DNA from: DAOTVC01 sp034437215
GTDB lineage: Bacteria > Chloroflexota > Anaerolineae > B4-G1 > SLSP01
Direction: 5' to 3'
Length of the DNA: 64,000 nt
NCBI GenBank assembly: GCA_034437215.1
Contig: DAOTVC010000006.1
Span: 1 to 64,000 of the forward strand
The translations under genes and the position numbers were made by a program. Positions within the stretch are counted from its first letter, which is position 1. Each line of letters starts with the position of its first letter. This document shows positions 24,892 to 34,156 of the stretch, piece by piece. The notes beneath the pieces were generated by a model that saw nothing but the letters and a program-made list of their open reading frames with translations, was not told the origin of the DNA and did not search any database.

Positions 24892-25896
24892 GTGGAAAAC
24901 CTACTTGAGGTACGTAACCTTCAAACGCAATTTTTCACCCAAAATGGCGTCGTCCACGCTGTCAATGGTATCTCTTACGACCTTAAAGAAGGTGAGTGCC
25001 TCGGCATCGTTGGTGAAAGCGGATGCGGCAAGAGTGTCGGGGTCCTCTCCGTCATGCGCCTCATCCCCCAGCCCCCCGGCAAGATTGTCGACGGAGAGGT
25101 CTATTTCAAAGGGCGCAATCTGCTCGAGCTGAATGAGGAGAAGATGCGCCGCATTCGTGGCGCCGAGATCTCCATGATCTTTCAGGAGCCGATGACCTCC
25201 CTCAACCCCGTCCTCACCATCGGCTTTCAGATTATGGAGGCTCTGAAGCTGCACCAGGGGTTAGACACGGAGAAGGCCCGGCAGCGAACGGTCGAGCTAC
25301 TCTCGATGGTCGGGATCCCCCAGGCCGAGGATCGTCTCGACGACTTCCCCCACCAGTTCTCGGGCGGGATGCGCCAGCGCGTGATGATCGCCATGGGGCT
25401 CTCCTGCAACCCCTCCTTGCTGATTGCCGACGAGCCCACGACGGCGCTCGACGTCACCATCCAGGCGCAGATCGTCGACCTGATCAAGGATCTGCGCGAG
25501 AAGTTGGGCATGGCCGTCATCTGGATCACCCACGACCTGGGCGTTATCGCCCGCCTGGCCGAGCGGGTGGTCGTCATGTACGCCGGCTACATCGTCGAGG
25601 AAGCCCCCGTCAAGGTGCTCTACGCGCAGCCCCGTCACCCCTACACCATCGGACTCCTGGGGTCCCTGCCCCGTCTCGACGAGCGCGGCAAGAGCTCGCG
25701 TCTGACCTCCGTGCGCGGCCAGCCCCCCGATCTCGTCTTCCTGCCCGTAGGCTGCCCCTTCGTCCCGCGCTGTGACTTCGCCCAGGAGCACTGCAAGGAA
25801 AAGATGCCACCCCTCGAGGACGTCAGCCCCGGCCACCGTGTCGCGTGCTGGGAAAAAGAGCAGACGGAAGGAATTAAACCTCATGCCAGACAATGA
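24892..25896 (+). CDS. oppD: Oligopeptide ABC transporter ATP-binding protein, OppD/DppD type
   Basis: 334 residues, GTG start with AAGGAGG 9 bases upstream. Walker A GESGCGKS is at 41-48, the signature FSGGMRQR, Walker B LLIADEPTTALD and H-loop WITHDLGVI. The C-terminal oligopeptide-transporter domain carries four cysteines (CPFVPRCDFAQEHC and a later Cys), typical of this family. It forms a heterodimer with oppF and powers peptide import. The next gene overlaps its 3' end by 14 bases. Confidence 0.93.
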   Translation: MENLLEVRNLQTQFFTQNGVVHAVNGISYDLKEGECLGIVGESGCGKSVGVLSVMRLIPQPPGKIVDGEVYFKGRNLLELNEEKMRRIRGAEISMIFQEPMTSLNPVLTIGFQIMEALKLHQGLDTEKARQRTVELLSMVGIPQAEDRLDDFPHQFSGGMRQRVMIAMGLSCNPSLLIADEPTTALDVTIQAQIVDLIKDLREKLGMAVIWITHDLGVIARLAERVVVMYAGYIVEEAPVKVLYAQPRHPYTIGLLGSLPRLDERGKSSRLTSVRGQPPDLVFLPVGCPFVPRCDFAQEHCKEKMPPLEDVSPGHRVACWEKEQTEGIKPHARQ

Positions 25897-26893
25897 AGTC
25901 CTTGTTCGCGTACGCAGTCTGAAAAAGTACTTCCCCATCACCCGCGGGCTGCTCTTTTCGCGTCACATCGGGGATACCAAGGCGGTGGATGATATCAGCT
26001 TCGATATCTACCGCGGTGAGACCCTGGGCTTGGTAGGCGAGAGCGGTTGTGGGAAGACGACCGCCGGACGTACCATCCTGCAGCTCTACAAGCCGACGGC
26101 GGGGAGCGTGGAGTACAACGGGAAAGATCTGAGCGTGCTGAGCAATCGTGAGCTGCGCGCCGTTCGCCGCAGCATCCAGATCATCTTCCAGGACCCTTAC
26201 GCTTCCCTCAACCCCCGGTTGACGGTGGGCTCCATCGTGGGTGAACCGCTGGAAATCCACAAGATGGCCCAGGGCAAGGAGCTCAAGGAGCGGGTGGAGG
26301 AGCTGCTGCAGATCGTAGGGCTGAACCCCTACTTCGTCAGCCGCTATCCCCACGAGTTCTCCGGAGGTCAGCGCCAGCGCATCGGCATCGCCCGCGCCCT
26401 GGCCCTCGACCCGGAGTTTATCGTCTGTGACGAGCCCATCTCGGCCCTGGACGTCTCCATTCAGGCGCAGATCGTGAACCTGCTGGAGGATCTCCAGGCC
26501 AAGCTGGGCCTTACCTACCTCTTCATCGCCCACGACCTGAGCATGGTGCGCCACATCAGCGACCGCGTCGCCGTGATGTATCTGGGCAAGATCATGGAGC
26601 TGACGGATAACGATACGCTCTACGAAGAGCCCCTGCACCCCTATACGCAGGCCCTTCTCTCCGCCGTGCCCATTCCCGATCCCGCTATCGAGGAGAAGCG
26701 GCAGCGCATCATTCTGAAGGGCGATCCGCCCAATCCGGCCAATCCGCCCGTGGGCTGCAACTTCAACACCCGCTGCCCGCTGGCGATGGACGTCTGTTTC
26801 GAGATCGAACCTGAACTTGTCGAGATTCAGCCCGAGCACTTCTGCGCCTGCCACCTGGTGGAGGCGCAGCAGAGTGCCGCCGAGCTGATCTAG
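25883..26893 (+). CDS. oppF: Oligopeptide ABC transporter ATP-binding protein, OppF/DppF type
   Basis: 336 residues from ATG 25883, with GGAAGGA upstream; longer in-frame starts would sit deep in oppD. Walker A GESGCGKT is at 52-59, signature FSGGQRQRIG, Walker B FIVCDEPISALD, H-loop FIAHDLSMV. The C-terminal domain has NTRCPLAMDVC. It partners with oppD. The 14-base overlap shows tight coupling. Confidence 0.93.
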   Translation: MPDNEVLVRVRSLKKYFPITRGLLFSRHIGDTKAVDDISFDIYRGETLGLVGESGCGKTTAGRTILQLYKPTAGSVEYNGKDLSVLSNRELRAVRRSIQIIFQDPYASLNPRLTVGSIVGEPLEIHKMAQGKELKERVEELLQIVGLNPYFVSRYPHEFSGGQRQRIGIARALALDPEFIVCDEPISALDVSIQAQIVNLLEDLQAKLGLTYLFIAHDLSMVRHISDRVAVMYLGKIMELTDNDTLYEEPLHPYTQALLSAVPIPDPAIEEKRQRIILKGDPPNPANPPVGCNFNTRCPLAMDVCFEIEPELVEIQPEHFCACHLVEAQQSAAELI

Positions 26894-26945
26894 CAGATCC
26901 TGCTCCATCGACACTTCAAGCCAGCAGGACAAGTAGCTGTACGGT

Positions 26946-27034
26946 GGAACGCGACTTAGACAACTTGAGCACAAGCAAACTGAAAGCGCTCTTGAAAGAC
27001 ACCTACAAGGCTCCAGCTATTTCGCTTTCAGTCC
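26946..27034 (+). repeat. 89-bp dispersed repeat, copy 2
   Basis: The copy aligns without gaps to 626-714, with 11 mismatches. An internal inverted repeat pairs ACTGAAAGCG with CGCTTTCAGT around about 34 bases. It lies between oppF and oppA. Shortly after it stands AAAGGAGGTGG (27057-27067) with no start codon nearby. No gene is seen in 26894-27153. Confidence 0.75.
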
Positions 27035-27153
27035 GGTGGGAAGACCGACATCTACGAAAGGAGGTGGTGGCCAGGGAACGCTTGTAGCTTTGGTGTAGGG
27101 TAGTCAAGAATAAATCAGTACATCGCTAATCACACTTTCACCAAGGAGGAGAA

Positions 27154-28962
27154 ATGCTTAGCAAGAAGTTGTACGTACTGGTAGCCGCGCTGATGCTCGG
27201 AAGCATGCTGCTTTCGGCCTGCGCCACACCGACCCCTGAGGTGATCACCGTTACCGTCGAGACGATCGTCGAAGGCGAGACCGTGATCGAAGAGCGTGTC
27301 GTCACCGCTACCCCCGGGCCGGAGCCCGAGGAAGAGCGTCCCAGCGTCCTGCGCCTGAACATGGGCCCGGGCGACATCCCCACCCTGGACCCCTCCCTCT
27401 CCACCGACACCAGCTCCGTGCAGATCGTCTCCGAGCTGCAGCCCGGTCTGACCTTCCTGAACGAGGAAAACCTCGAGCTGGAGCCCGGCATGGCCGAGAG
27501 CTGGAGTATCTCCGACGATGGCCTGGTCTACACCTTCAACCTCCGCGAGGGCATCCCCTGGGTGCGCTGGAACGGTGAGGCCGTCGAAGAGGTGACCGAC
27601 GAAGAGGGCAACGTCCGCTACGTGACGGCCCACGACTTCGAATACGGCATCCTGCGCACGGGCATCCCCGCCACCGCCTCCGACTACGCCTACGTCCTGG
27701 GCTTCGCCATCGCAGGCTTCAATGAGCTCAACACCGCCGAGGGCTGGTCCGACATGGACGAGGCCGAACAGCAGGCGCTCCTGGACGGGGTCGCCGTGGA
27801 GGCCCTCGACGACTACACCCTCGAGGTCGGCTTCACCACGCCCGCCGTCTACAACGCCAACATCATCGGCCTGTGGACCGCCGCGGCCCAGCCGCAGTGG
27901 CTCATCGAGGAGCGGGGCGACCGCTGGACGGAGCCCGGCTTCAACCAGAGCTACGGCCCCTACGCCCTCAGGGAGTGGGTGCACGACTCCTACCTGAGCA
28001 TCGTCAAGAACCCCTTCTGGCCCGGAACCGAGGCCTCACCCGTCCCCGAGATCGAGACCGTGCGCTTCAGCATGCTCGATGACTCGGCGGCCTTCGCCGA
28101 GTACGAGGCCGGCAACCTGGACGTCGCGGCTGTCCCCAGCCCCGACCTGGATCGTGTCCGCGCTGACCCGGAGCTCTCCGAGGAGCTGCTCATCGCTCCC
28201 GACGGCTGCAGCTACTACTACGGCTTCAACACCACCAAGGAGCCGGTGGACAACGTTCACATGCGCCGCGCCCTCTCTTACGCCGTGGATCGCACCGGGC
28301 TGGTCGAGAATGTGACCAAGGGTGGGCAGGAGCCCGCTCGCTGGTTCTGTCGCCCCGGTATGGCGGCCTGCCCGACCATGGATTCCCACCCCGAGGCCGG
28401 TATCGGCTCTGATCCCGCGATGGCCCAGGAAGAGCTCCAGGCCTACATGGACGAGATGGGCTACACCTCACCGGACGAGATCCCCGAGGTCGTCCTGATG
28501 TTCAACACCTCCGAGGGCCACCAGCGCATCGCCGAGGCCATCGCCGAGATGTGGAAGGAGACCCTGGGCATCAACGTCACCCTGACCAACCAGGAGTGGC
28601 GCGTCTACCTGGCGACCATTCAGGAGGACTCCCCGCCCGTCTGGCGCCTCGGTTGGTGCCTCGACTACCCCGACGCCAACAACTGGACCCGCGAGGTCTT
28701 CGCCATCGGCGGGCATAATGAGGACGCCGTCCAATGGCGCAACGAGGAGTTCACCGCGCTGCTTGAGGAAGCCGCCCTGGAGGAAGATCTGGACACCCGC
28801 CAGGACATGTACGCTGAGGCCGAGACCATCCTCGTCAAAGAGGATGCGGTCATCATCCCCCTCTACTGGTACACTCGCGTGGGCGTGACCCAGCCCTACG
28901 TCAACCGCACCTACTCCCAGCACGGTCACGAGGTCTTCGAGAAGTGGAGTTTAGAGCAGTAG
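27154..28962 (+). CDS. oppA: Oligopeptide ABC transporter substrate-binding lipoprotein
   Basis: 602 residues, SBP_bac_5 type. Lipoprotein signal with lipobox LLSAC and Cys23, then a Thr/Val/Glu-rich spacer. The binding domain starts at LRLNMGPGDIPTLDPSLSTD. Typical phrases are GLTFLNEENLELEPGMAESW, YTFNLREGIPW and NVHMRRALSYAVDR. It presents peptides to the permeases. SD AAGGAGG precedes the ATG at 27154. A perfect 12-bp hairpin separates it from the downstream permease genes, which would allow higher expression of the binding protein. Confidence 0.92.
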   Translation: MLSKKLYVLVAALMLGSMLLSACATPTPEVITVTVETIVEGETVIEERVVTATPGPEPEEERPSVLRLNMGPGDIPTLDPSLSTDTSSVQIVSELQPGLTFLNEENLELEPGMAESWSISDDGLVYTFNLREGIPWVRWNGEAVEEVTDEEGNVRYVTAHDFEYGILRTGIPATASDYAYVLGFAIAGFNELNTAEGWSDMDEAEQQALLDGVAVEALDDYTLEVGFTTPAVYNANIIGLWTAAAQPQWLIEERGDRWTEPGFNQSYGPYALREWVHDSYLSIVKNPFWPGTEASPVPEIETVRFSMLDDSAAFAEYEAGNLDVAAVPSPDLDRVRADPELSEELLIAPDGCSYYYGFNTTKEPVDNVHMRRALSYAVDRTGLVENVTKGGQEPARWFCRPGMAACPTMDSHPEAGIGSDPAMAQEELQAYMDEMGYTSPDEIPEVVLMFNTSEGHQRIAEAIAEMWKETLGINVTLTNQEWRVYLATIQEDSPPVWRLGWCLDYPDANNWTREVFAIGGHNEDAVQWRNEEFTALLEEAALEEDLDTRQDMYAEAETILVKEDAVIIPLYWYTRVGVTQPYVNRTYSQHGHEVFEKWSLEQ

Positions 28963-28983
28963 ACGTCACCCTGTGACGATCCT

Positions 28984-29019
28984 GGAGGGGCAGGGATTCC
29001 GTGAGGGCCCTGCCCCTCC
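28984..29019 (+). terminator. Strong hairpin between oppA and oppB
   Basis: GGAGGGGCAGGG (28984-28995) pairs perfectly with CCCTGCCCCTCC (29008-29019) around a 12-base loop, about 20 bases after the oppA stop. No T-run follows. It fits a 3'-stabilising or partial-termination structure that separates the binding protein from permeases. Confidence 0.6.
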
Positions 29020-29141
29020 CAGAAGCCCCAGCCCTCGTCCCCGGGGGCGGGCCGGCGGGAGAGGCTCGAGCCGCCCTCGCGGACGGAGGCTTGGCGCTTT
29101 AGACGTAGTAGCTATCCGATGCTTTTCTTAGGAGAGTGACA

Positions 29142-30200
29142 ATGGCCCGCTATATTGTGCAACGTATCTTATGGATGTTCGTCGTGCTCTTCTTCATCTC
29201 CCTGATTACCTTCGGGATGATGCACACCGTGCCCGGGGGGCCCTTCGACAGGGAGAAGAAGTTGCCCGATGAGATTATCGCGAATCTCAAAGAACGCTAT
29301 CATCTTGATGAACCCTTCTGGAAGCAGTACCTGCTCTACGTGGACAACGTCGTGGTGCCGGAGATCAGCCGGGAGGATTCCATCTCCATGCTGGACGAGA
29401 CCCTCATCAACGTCCCCCTGCCCGGGGGCTACTACCTCCGCTGGATGAACTTCGGCCCCTCCTACTCCTCGCGCAGCCGTACCGTCAACGACATCATCCG
29501 GGACCAGCTGCCCGTCTCCATCCAGCTGGGTCTGGTCTCCATGACCGTCGCCCTCCTCATCGGACTCCCCATGGGCATCCTTGCGGCCCTCAACCAGAAC
29601 ACCGTCTGGGACTTTCTGGGGATGAGCGTGGCCATTCTGGGGGTCTCGGTGCCCGTGGTGGCGATGGGTCCCGTGCTGGTCTGGATCTTCGGCGTGGCCC
29701 TCAAGTGGCTGCCACCGACGGGCTGGGGAGCTCAGCCTCCCTACACCTTCTTCTTCATCCCCCGCTCCCTCTTCAGCTGGGACTTCTGGAAGTACACGCT
29801 CATGCCCGCCTTCGCCGTGGGCACCGGGAACTCGGCCATCATCGCCCGCCTCACCCGCGCCAGCCTCCTGCAGGTCATCCATGAGGACTACATCCGCACG
29901 GCCCGCGCCAAGGGATTGGCAGAGCGCACCATCACCACCCGGCACGCGCTGCGTAACGCCCTCATCCCTGTGGTCACCATTCTTGGCCCCATGTTTGCCG
30001 CCGTGCTGACCGGCCTCTTCGTGGTGGAGCAGGTCTTCGGCATTCCCGGCCTGGGCAGGTACTTCATTACCAGCATCACCAACCGCGACTACCCCGTCAT
30101 CATGGGCACGATCCTGCTCTACGCCATCTTCCTCGTCTTCGCCAACGTGCTGGTCGACATCACCTACGCCTGGCTGGATCCCCGGATCCGGTACGATTGA
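29142..30200 (+). CDS. oppB: Oligopeptide ABC transporter permease, OppB type
   Basis: 352 residues with six predicted helices. ATG 29142 is preferred over GTG 29136, which lies in the AGGAGAG ribosome binding site. The N-terminus MARYIVQRILWMFVVLFFIS is typical. The EAA loop is RTARAKGLAERTITTRHALRN. The extracytoplasmic loop after helix 1 is longer than in E. coli OppB. This is a second, stand-alone copy besides the OppB part of the fusion at 20932. Confidence 0.93.
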   Translation: MARYIVQRILWMFVVLFFISLITFGMMHTVPGGPFDREKKLPDEIIANLKERYHLDEPFWKQYLLYVDNVVVPEISREDSISMLDETLINVPLPGGYYLRWMNFGPSYSSRSRTVNDIIRDQLPVSIQLGLVSMTVALLIGLPMGILAALNQNTVWDFLGMSVAILGVSVPVVAMGPVLVWIFGVALKWLPPTGWGAQPPYTFFFIPRSLFSWDFWKYTLMPAFAVGTGNSAIIARLTRASLLQVIHEDYIRTARAKGLAERTITTRHALRNALIPVVTILGPMFAAVLTGLFVVEQVFGIPGLGRYFITSITNRDYPVIMGTILLYAIFLVFANVLVDITYAWLDPRIRYD

Positions 30201-30224
30201 TTCCAGGTAACAGAGGAGACACTG

Positions 30225-31232
30225 ATGGCAACTATTGAAACTGAAGTCGTTATCCCGCAGCGACGCAAGCACGCCGGTCTCTGGGCCGACGCCCTCTCCC
30301 GCCTCACCCGTAATCGCGCCGCCATCGTCGGCGGGGTGATGGTCATTCTGCTTATCCTGACGGCGCTCTTCGCCGGCCCGATCGCCCCCTACTCCTTCTC
30401 GGAGCAGGATCGGATGCAGACGGACGCCGTCCCCCGCTGGATTACCGCCGTCTTTCCCATGATCAAGCCCTACGCCAAGATCAGTACCGACTTTCCCGCC
30501 GGCGCCGACTACGTGGGACGGGATCTGCTGAGCCGTCTCATCTACGGCTCCCGCATCTCCCTCTCCGTGGCCCTCATCGGTCCCCTCATCGCGCTGCTGG
30601 TGGGCACCGTCTACGGGTTGGTCTCCGGCTTCTTCGGAGGACGGGTCGATAACCTGATGATGCGCTTCGTGGACATCATGTACGCCTTCCCCACGATGCT
30701 CTTGATCATCCTGTTGATGGCCACCTTCCGCTCGACCTTTGCGCAGCACGCGCCCGGAACTCTGGGCTACATCTTGAACGACATCGACAGCCGCTTCGGC
30801 GGCATGCTCTTCATCTTCGTCGGCATCGGCATCACCGCCTGGATGGGGACGGCGCGCCTGGCGCGCGGACAGGTACTCTCGCTACGCGAGCAGGAGTTCA
30901 CCCTCGCCGCGCGGGCGATGGGCGCCGGCAACTCGCGCATCATCTTCAAACACCTGCTGCCCAACGTCCTGGGTCCCCTGATGATCGCGGTGACCCTCGC
31001 CATCCCCGGCTACATCGCCACCGAGGCCTTCTTGAGCTTCATCGGTCTGGGGGTCAATCCCCCCACACCCAGCTGGGGCTCGATGATCTCCGACGGCGCC
31101 CAGTCCATCCGCACCTACCCCCACCAGGCCATCCTCCCCGCCCTGGCCCTCTCCATCACCATGTTCGCCTTCAACTTCCTGGGCGACGGGCTGCGAGACG
31201 CCCTCGACCCCCGTCTGCGGGGCGTGCAGTAA
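30225..31232 (+). CDS. oppC: Oligopeptide ABC transporter permease, OppC type
   Basis: 335 residues. A cytoplasmic N-terminal extension precedes LTRNRAAIVGGVMVILLIL. GADYVGRDLLSRLIYGSR is the conserved OppC segment, and the EAA loop is LAARAMGAGNSRIIFKHLLPN. It is the last gene of the operon, 24 bases after oppB, and it ends before a rho-independent terminator. Confidence 0.93.
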   Translation: MATIETEVVIPQRRKHAGLWADALSRLTRNRAAIVGGVMVILLILTALFAGPIAPYSFSEQDRMQTDAVPRWITAVFPMIKPYAKISTDFPAGADYVGRDLLSRLIYGSRISLSVALIGPLIALLVGTVYGLVSGFFGGRVDNLMMRFVDIMYAFPTMLLIILLMATFRSTFAQHAPGTLGYILNDIDSRFGGMLFIFVGIGITAWMGTARLARGQVLSLREQEFTLAARAMGAGNSRIIFKHLLPNVLGPLMIAVTLAIPGYIATEAFLSFIGLGVNPPTPSWGSMISDGAQSIRTYPHQAILPALALSITMFAFNFLGDGLRDALDPRLRGVQ

Positions 31233-31253
31233 GCTGCACCTCGCCAGCGATCC

Positions 31254-31286
31254 CGGGCGACGGCTCAAGCCGTCGCCCGTTTTTTT
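31254..31286 (+). terminator. Rho-independent terminator of the opp operon
   Basis: CGGGCGACGGC (31254-31264) and GCCGTCGCCCG (31269-31279) form a perfect 11-bp stem with loop TCAA, followed by seven T residues (31280-31286). It lies 21 bases after the oppC stop. Confidence 0.95.
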
Positions 31287-31294
31287 GTAGTCGG

Positions 31295-31322
31295 TTGTGA
31301 GGCTTTGGAGCGGTGCTATACT
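31295..31322 (+). promoter_or_regulatory. Promoter of the M23-glycosidase gene
   Basis: TTGTGA (31295-31300) and TATACT (31317-31322), spacer 16, directly downstream of the opp terminator and 40 bases before the ATG at 31362. Confidence 0.6.
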
Positions 31323-31361
31323 ACCTCCAGCGTTCCTCAGCAGGAGACAGGGAGGGAGATG

Positions 31362-34013
31362 ATGGCCTTTCGCATGCGTTGGCCCACAGAGCACGACGGT
31401 ATCACCCAGGAGTTCGGGGAAAGACCCCACTTCTACGGGAAGTTCGGCCTTCCCGGACACGAGGGGCTGGACTTCCGCGCCCCCGAGGGCAGTGAGGTCT
31501 ACACCGTTGCCGGCGGTACCGTCATCGAAGTACGACGGGACGGCAACTCCGACCTGGCGAACAAGCCTTACGGCAACCAGCTGCGCGTCCGCCATCCCGG
31601 AGGCTTCACCTCCGTCTACGCTCACCTCTCCGAGGCCCTCGTCGTTCCCGGTGAAGAGGTCACAGCCGGGCAGCTGGTGGGCCTGGCGGGCAACACGGGC
31701 AACTCCAGCGGCGCCCACCTCCACCTGACCCTCAAGAAGGAGGGGGCGACGGACGCCGGCGAGACGACCTACCCCTACGACATCGTCGACCCCACCCCCT
31801 ACCTGGAGCCCTTCTCCGGAGAGGGACGGGTGGAGCCTGACGTACCTCCGGAGCCCACCCTGGACCTCCAGGTCGAGAGCCCCGAGGTCGGCTACCTGAA
31901 CGTCCGGGCCGCTCCCTACGTGGGGGCAGAGCGCAGCGGGCGGGTGGCGGACGGGGCTATCTTGGGCTCCCTCGAAGCGGAGGCGGTGACGCGCCAGAAG
32001 GTCGGGCAGGTGGGACGGTGGCTGCACGTCCGGCTGCCCGATGGGGAGGACGGCTACGTCGCCGCCTGGTACCTGACCCTGCCCACCGTGGAGCCCGAGC
32101 CGGAGGAGAGGGCCCTCGTCGTCGTCGACAGCCCCGAGTTTCCCCTCAAACTGCGGAGCGGTCCCGGTACCGAGCACGAGATCCTGGCGCGCCTGCCCGA
32201 CGGCACCATCCTCGTGGCCCAGGAGCCCGTGGAGGAGGTGCGCCGGAAGGTGGGCGGTCACGGGGAGTGGCTGCAGGTGAAGAGCCCGGAGGGAGAGGCG
32301 GGCTACGCAGCCGCCTGGTATCTCGACTACCAACCCCTCCCTCTCGGGCCCGAGGAGGAGCTCTATCGCTACGTCAGGGTCGAGAGTCCGGGCTTCGGGC
32401 TCCGCGTGCGGAGCGGGCCCGGCACCGAGTACGAGCAGGTCTGGTGGGTGCCCCACGCCACCGTCCTGGAGACCCTGGAGGACCCCTTCGTCGTCCAGCG
32501 AAAGATCGGGACCCATGGGACCTGGATTCGAGTCCGCACCCCGGCGCGCAAGGAGGGCTACGTCGCCGCCTGGTACGTGGAGGCTATGGAGGAGCAGGAT
32601 CTACGCCAACCCGTTCGCCCCGCCAGGCTATCCCGCGCCGTCGCTCCCTACATCTTCGGCATGCACGCCGCCGAGCTGAGCGACGACCCCGCCACCGGAG
32701 ACGAACTGCGCGCCCTCTTCAACGCCGCGGGGAAGAAGGGCTGGGTCCTCTTCACCCAGGCCATCGGACACCGACCCGCGGGGGTTGGGCTCAACTCGCA
32801 GCTGCGAGGGCGCCTCTGGGAGTGGGCGGAGCAGGGCTTCGGCGTCATCGTGCGGCTCAACAACGGCTACCACCCCGCGGGCACCCTGCCCGAATCGGAG
32901 CACTACGACGCCTTCGCGGCGACCTGTGCCCGTTGGGCAGAGCTCTATCTGAAGAACGACGCCCCCGCCCCCCGCGACTACCCGTGGACCCTGCAGATCG
33001 GCAACGAACAGAACAACCCCAGCGAGCACCCCGGTGGGCTGCACGCACCGCGGGAGCACATCACGCCGGAGCTCTACGCTGCGGCCTTCAACAAGGTCTA
33101 CACCGCCCTCAAGGCCGTCTTGCCCGGCGCCGTCGTCTGCCCCGGCGCCGTCGATCCCTACAACTCCTCTCCCCTGCCGCTGCTGGGCAACGCCCGCTGG
33201 CGTCCCCTCACCTACTTCGAGAAGCTCTTAGAGGGGATCGAGGCCCTCGACGGTCTGGTGCTCCACGCCTACACCCACGGCCCCTCCCTGGAGGCCATCA
33301 CCCACCTCGCCACCTTCGACGACCCCTTCCTGGGCGACCACTACTTCGACTTCCAGACCTACCGCCTCTTCATGGAGCGCATCCCGCTCAAGTGGCAGCA
33401 GGTGCCCGTCCACATCACCGAGACCAACCACGTCTGCCGCCCGCCCAACGCCCCCGCCTGCGACAACCCCGCCCACCAGGGCTGGATCGACGCCAACATC
33501 GGCTGGGTACGCCAGGTCTACGAGGAGATCGACGACTGGAACGACCGGCCCTACGCCCAGCAGATCCGCGGGCTCCTGCTCTACCGCTGGACGGGCGATC
33601 AGTGGTCCCTGCGCGACAAGGGGGGCATTCTGGAGGACTTCCGCCAGGCGATGCGGAACGACTACCGCTGGCGGGCACCCCAACCGCGGGTGGTGGTGGC
33701 CCTGGCAGCCGCAGCCGCGACCGCGGAGGCCCTGCCGTCCGTCGACGAACGCGTCCTCCTCACCGCCGACGACTTCAAGATCCTCTGGGGGATCGGGCCG
33801 AAGACGGAGGCGCTCCTCAACGCGGCGGGCATCGTCACCTTCGAGCAGCTGACGGCGCTTAGCCCGCGGGAGCTGCGGAGGATTCTAAACGAGACGGACG
33901 TTCGATCTCGCTACCTCTCCAGCTGGCCCGAGCAGGCCGCGCTGGCGGCAGAACGCAGGTGGGTGGATCTCTTCAGGTATCAGACGCGGATGGGCCGAGT
34001 GACGCCCCTATAA
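31362..34013 (+). CDS. Multidomain M23 peptidase - SH3 repeats - glycosidase-like - HhH protein
   Basis: 883 residues from ATG 31362 (GGAGG six bases upstream). An M23/LytM endopeptidase domain is at about 10-145, with His33 and Asp37 (GHEGLDF) and His119/His121 (GAHLHL). Three SH3-like repeats follow (about 165-235, 250-320, 335-410), each with a phrase like LRVRSGPGTEYEQV and ending GYVAAWY. A TIM-barrel glycosidase-like domain covers about 428-790, with GNEQNN (Glu549) and HITETNH (Glu687) in the positions of acid/base and nucleophile of clan GH-A enzymes. A helix-hairpin-helix tail (about 805-870, LWGIGPKTEALLNAAG) ends it. No signal peptide is seen, which is odd for a wall enzyme. It could be exported by a non-Sec route, be released by lysis, or act in the cytoplasm. 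Confidence 0.85.
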   Translation: MAFRMRWPTEHDGITQEFGERPHFYGKFGLPGHEGLDFRAPEGSEVYTVAGGTVIEVRRDGNSDLANKPYGNQLRVRHPGGFTSVYAHLSEALVVPGEEVTAGQLVGLAGNTGNSSGAHLHLTLKKEGATDAGETTYPYDIVDPTPYLEPFSGEGRVEPDVPPEPTLDLQVESPEVGYLNVRAAPYVGAERSGRVADGAILGSLEAEAVTRQKVGQVGRWLHVRLPDGEDGYVAAWYLTLPTVEPEPEERALVVVDSPEFPLKLRSGPGTEHEILARLPDGTILVAQEPVEEVRRKVGGHGEWLQVKSPEGEAGYAAAWYLDYQPLPLGPEEELYRYVRVESPGFGLRVRSGPGTEYEQVWWVPHATVLETLEDPFVVQRKIGTHGTWIRVRTPARKEGYVAAWYVEAMEEQDLRQPVRPARLSRAVAPYIFGMHAAELSDDPATGDELRALFNAAGKKGWVLFTQAIGHRPAGVGLNSQLRGRLWEWAEQGFGVIVRLNNGYHPAGTLPESEHYDAFAATCARWAELYLKNDAPAPRDYPWTLQIGNEQNNPSEHPGGLHAPREHITPELYAAAFNKVYTALKAVLPGAVVCPGAVDPYNSSPLPLLGNARWRPLTYFEKLLEGIEALDGLVLHAYTHGPSLEAITHLATFDDPFLGDHYFDFQTYRLFMERIPLKWQQVPVHITETNHVCRPPNAPACDNPAHQGWIDANIGWVRQVYEEIDDWNDRPYAQQIRGLLLYRWTGDQWSLRDKGGILEDFRQAMRNDYRWRAPQPRVVVALAAAAATAEALPSVDERVLLTADDFKILWGIGPKTEALLNAAGIVTFEQLTALSPRELRRILNETDVRSRYLSSWPEQAALAAERRWVDLFRYQTRMGRVTPL

Positions 34014-34018
34014 CACTG

Positions 34019-34138
34019 GGGGCTGTTTCACTCGAGTTAGGTCGAGGCGTGAAACGTGAAACGTAAAGCGTGAGATCATCACGTTTCACGCTTTACGCTT
34101 CAGCCACGGACAGCTTCCAGCCGAGTTGAAACACACCC
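34019..34138. mobile_element. MITE-like element copy 1
   Basis: 120 bp. The left end GGGGCTGTTTCACTCGAGTT is a mutated form of the consensus GGGTGTGTTTCACTTGAGTT, and the right end is GAGTTGAAACACACCC. The core is a family A palindrome (34044-34100). Flanks ATAACACTG (34010-34018) and ATAATACTT (34139-34147) match at 7 of 9 positions, which fits a decayed 9-bp target duplication. It sits 5 bases after the stop of the upstream gene. Confidence 0.7.
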
Positions 34139-34156
34139 ATAATACTTTTACAGACC

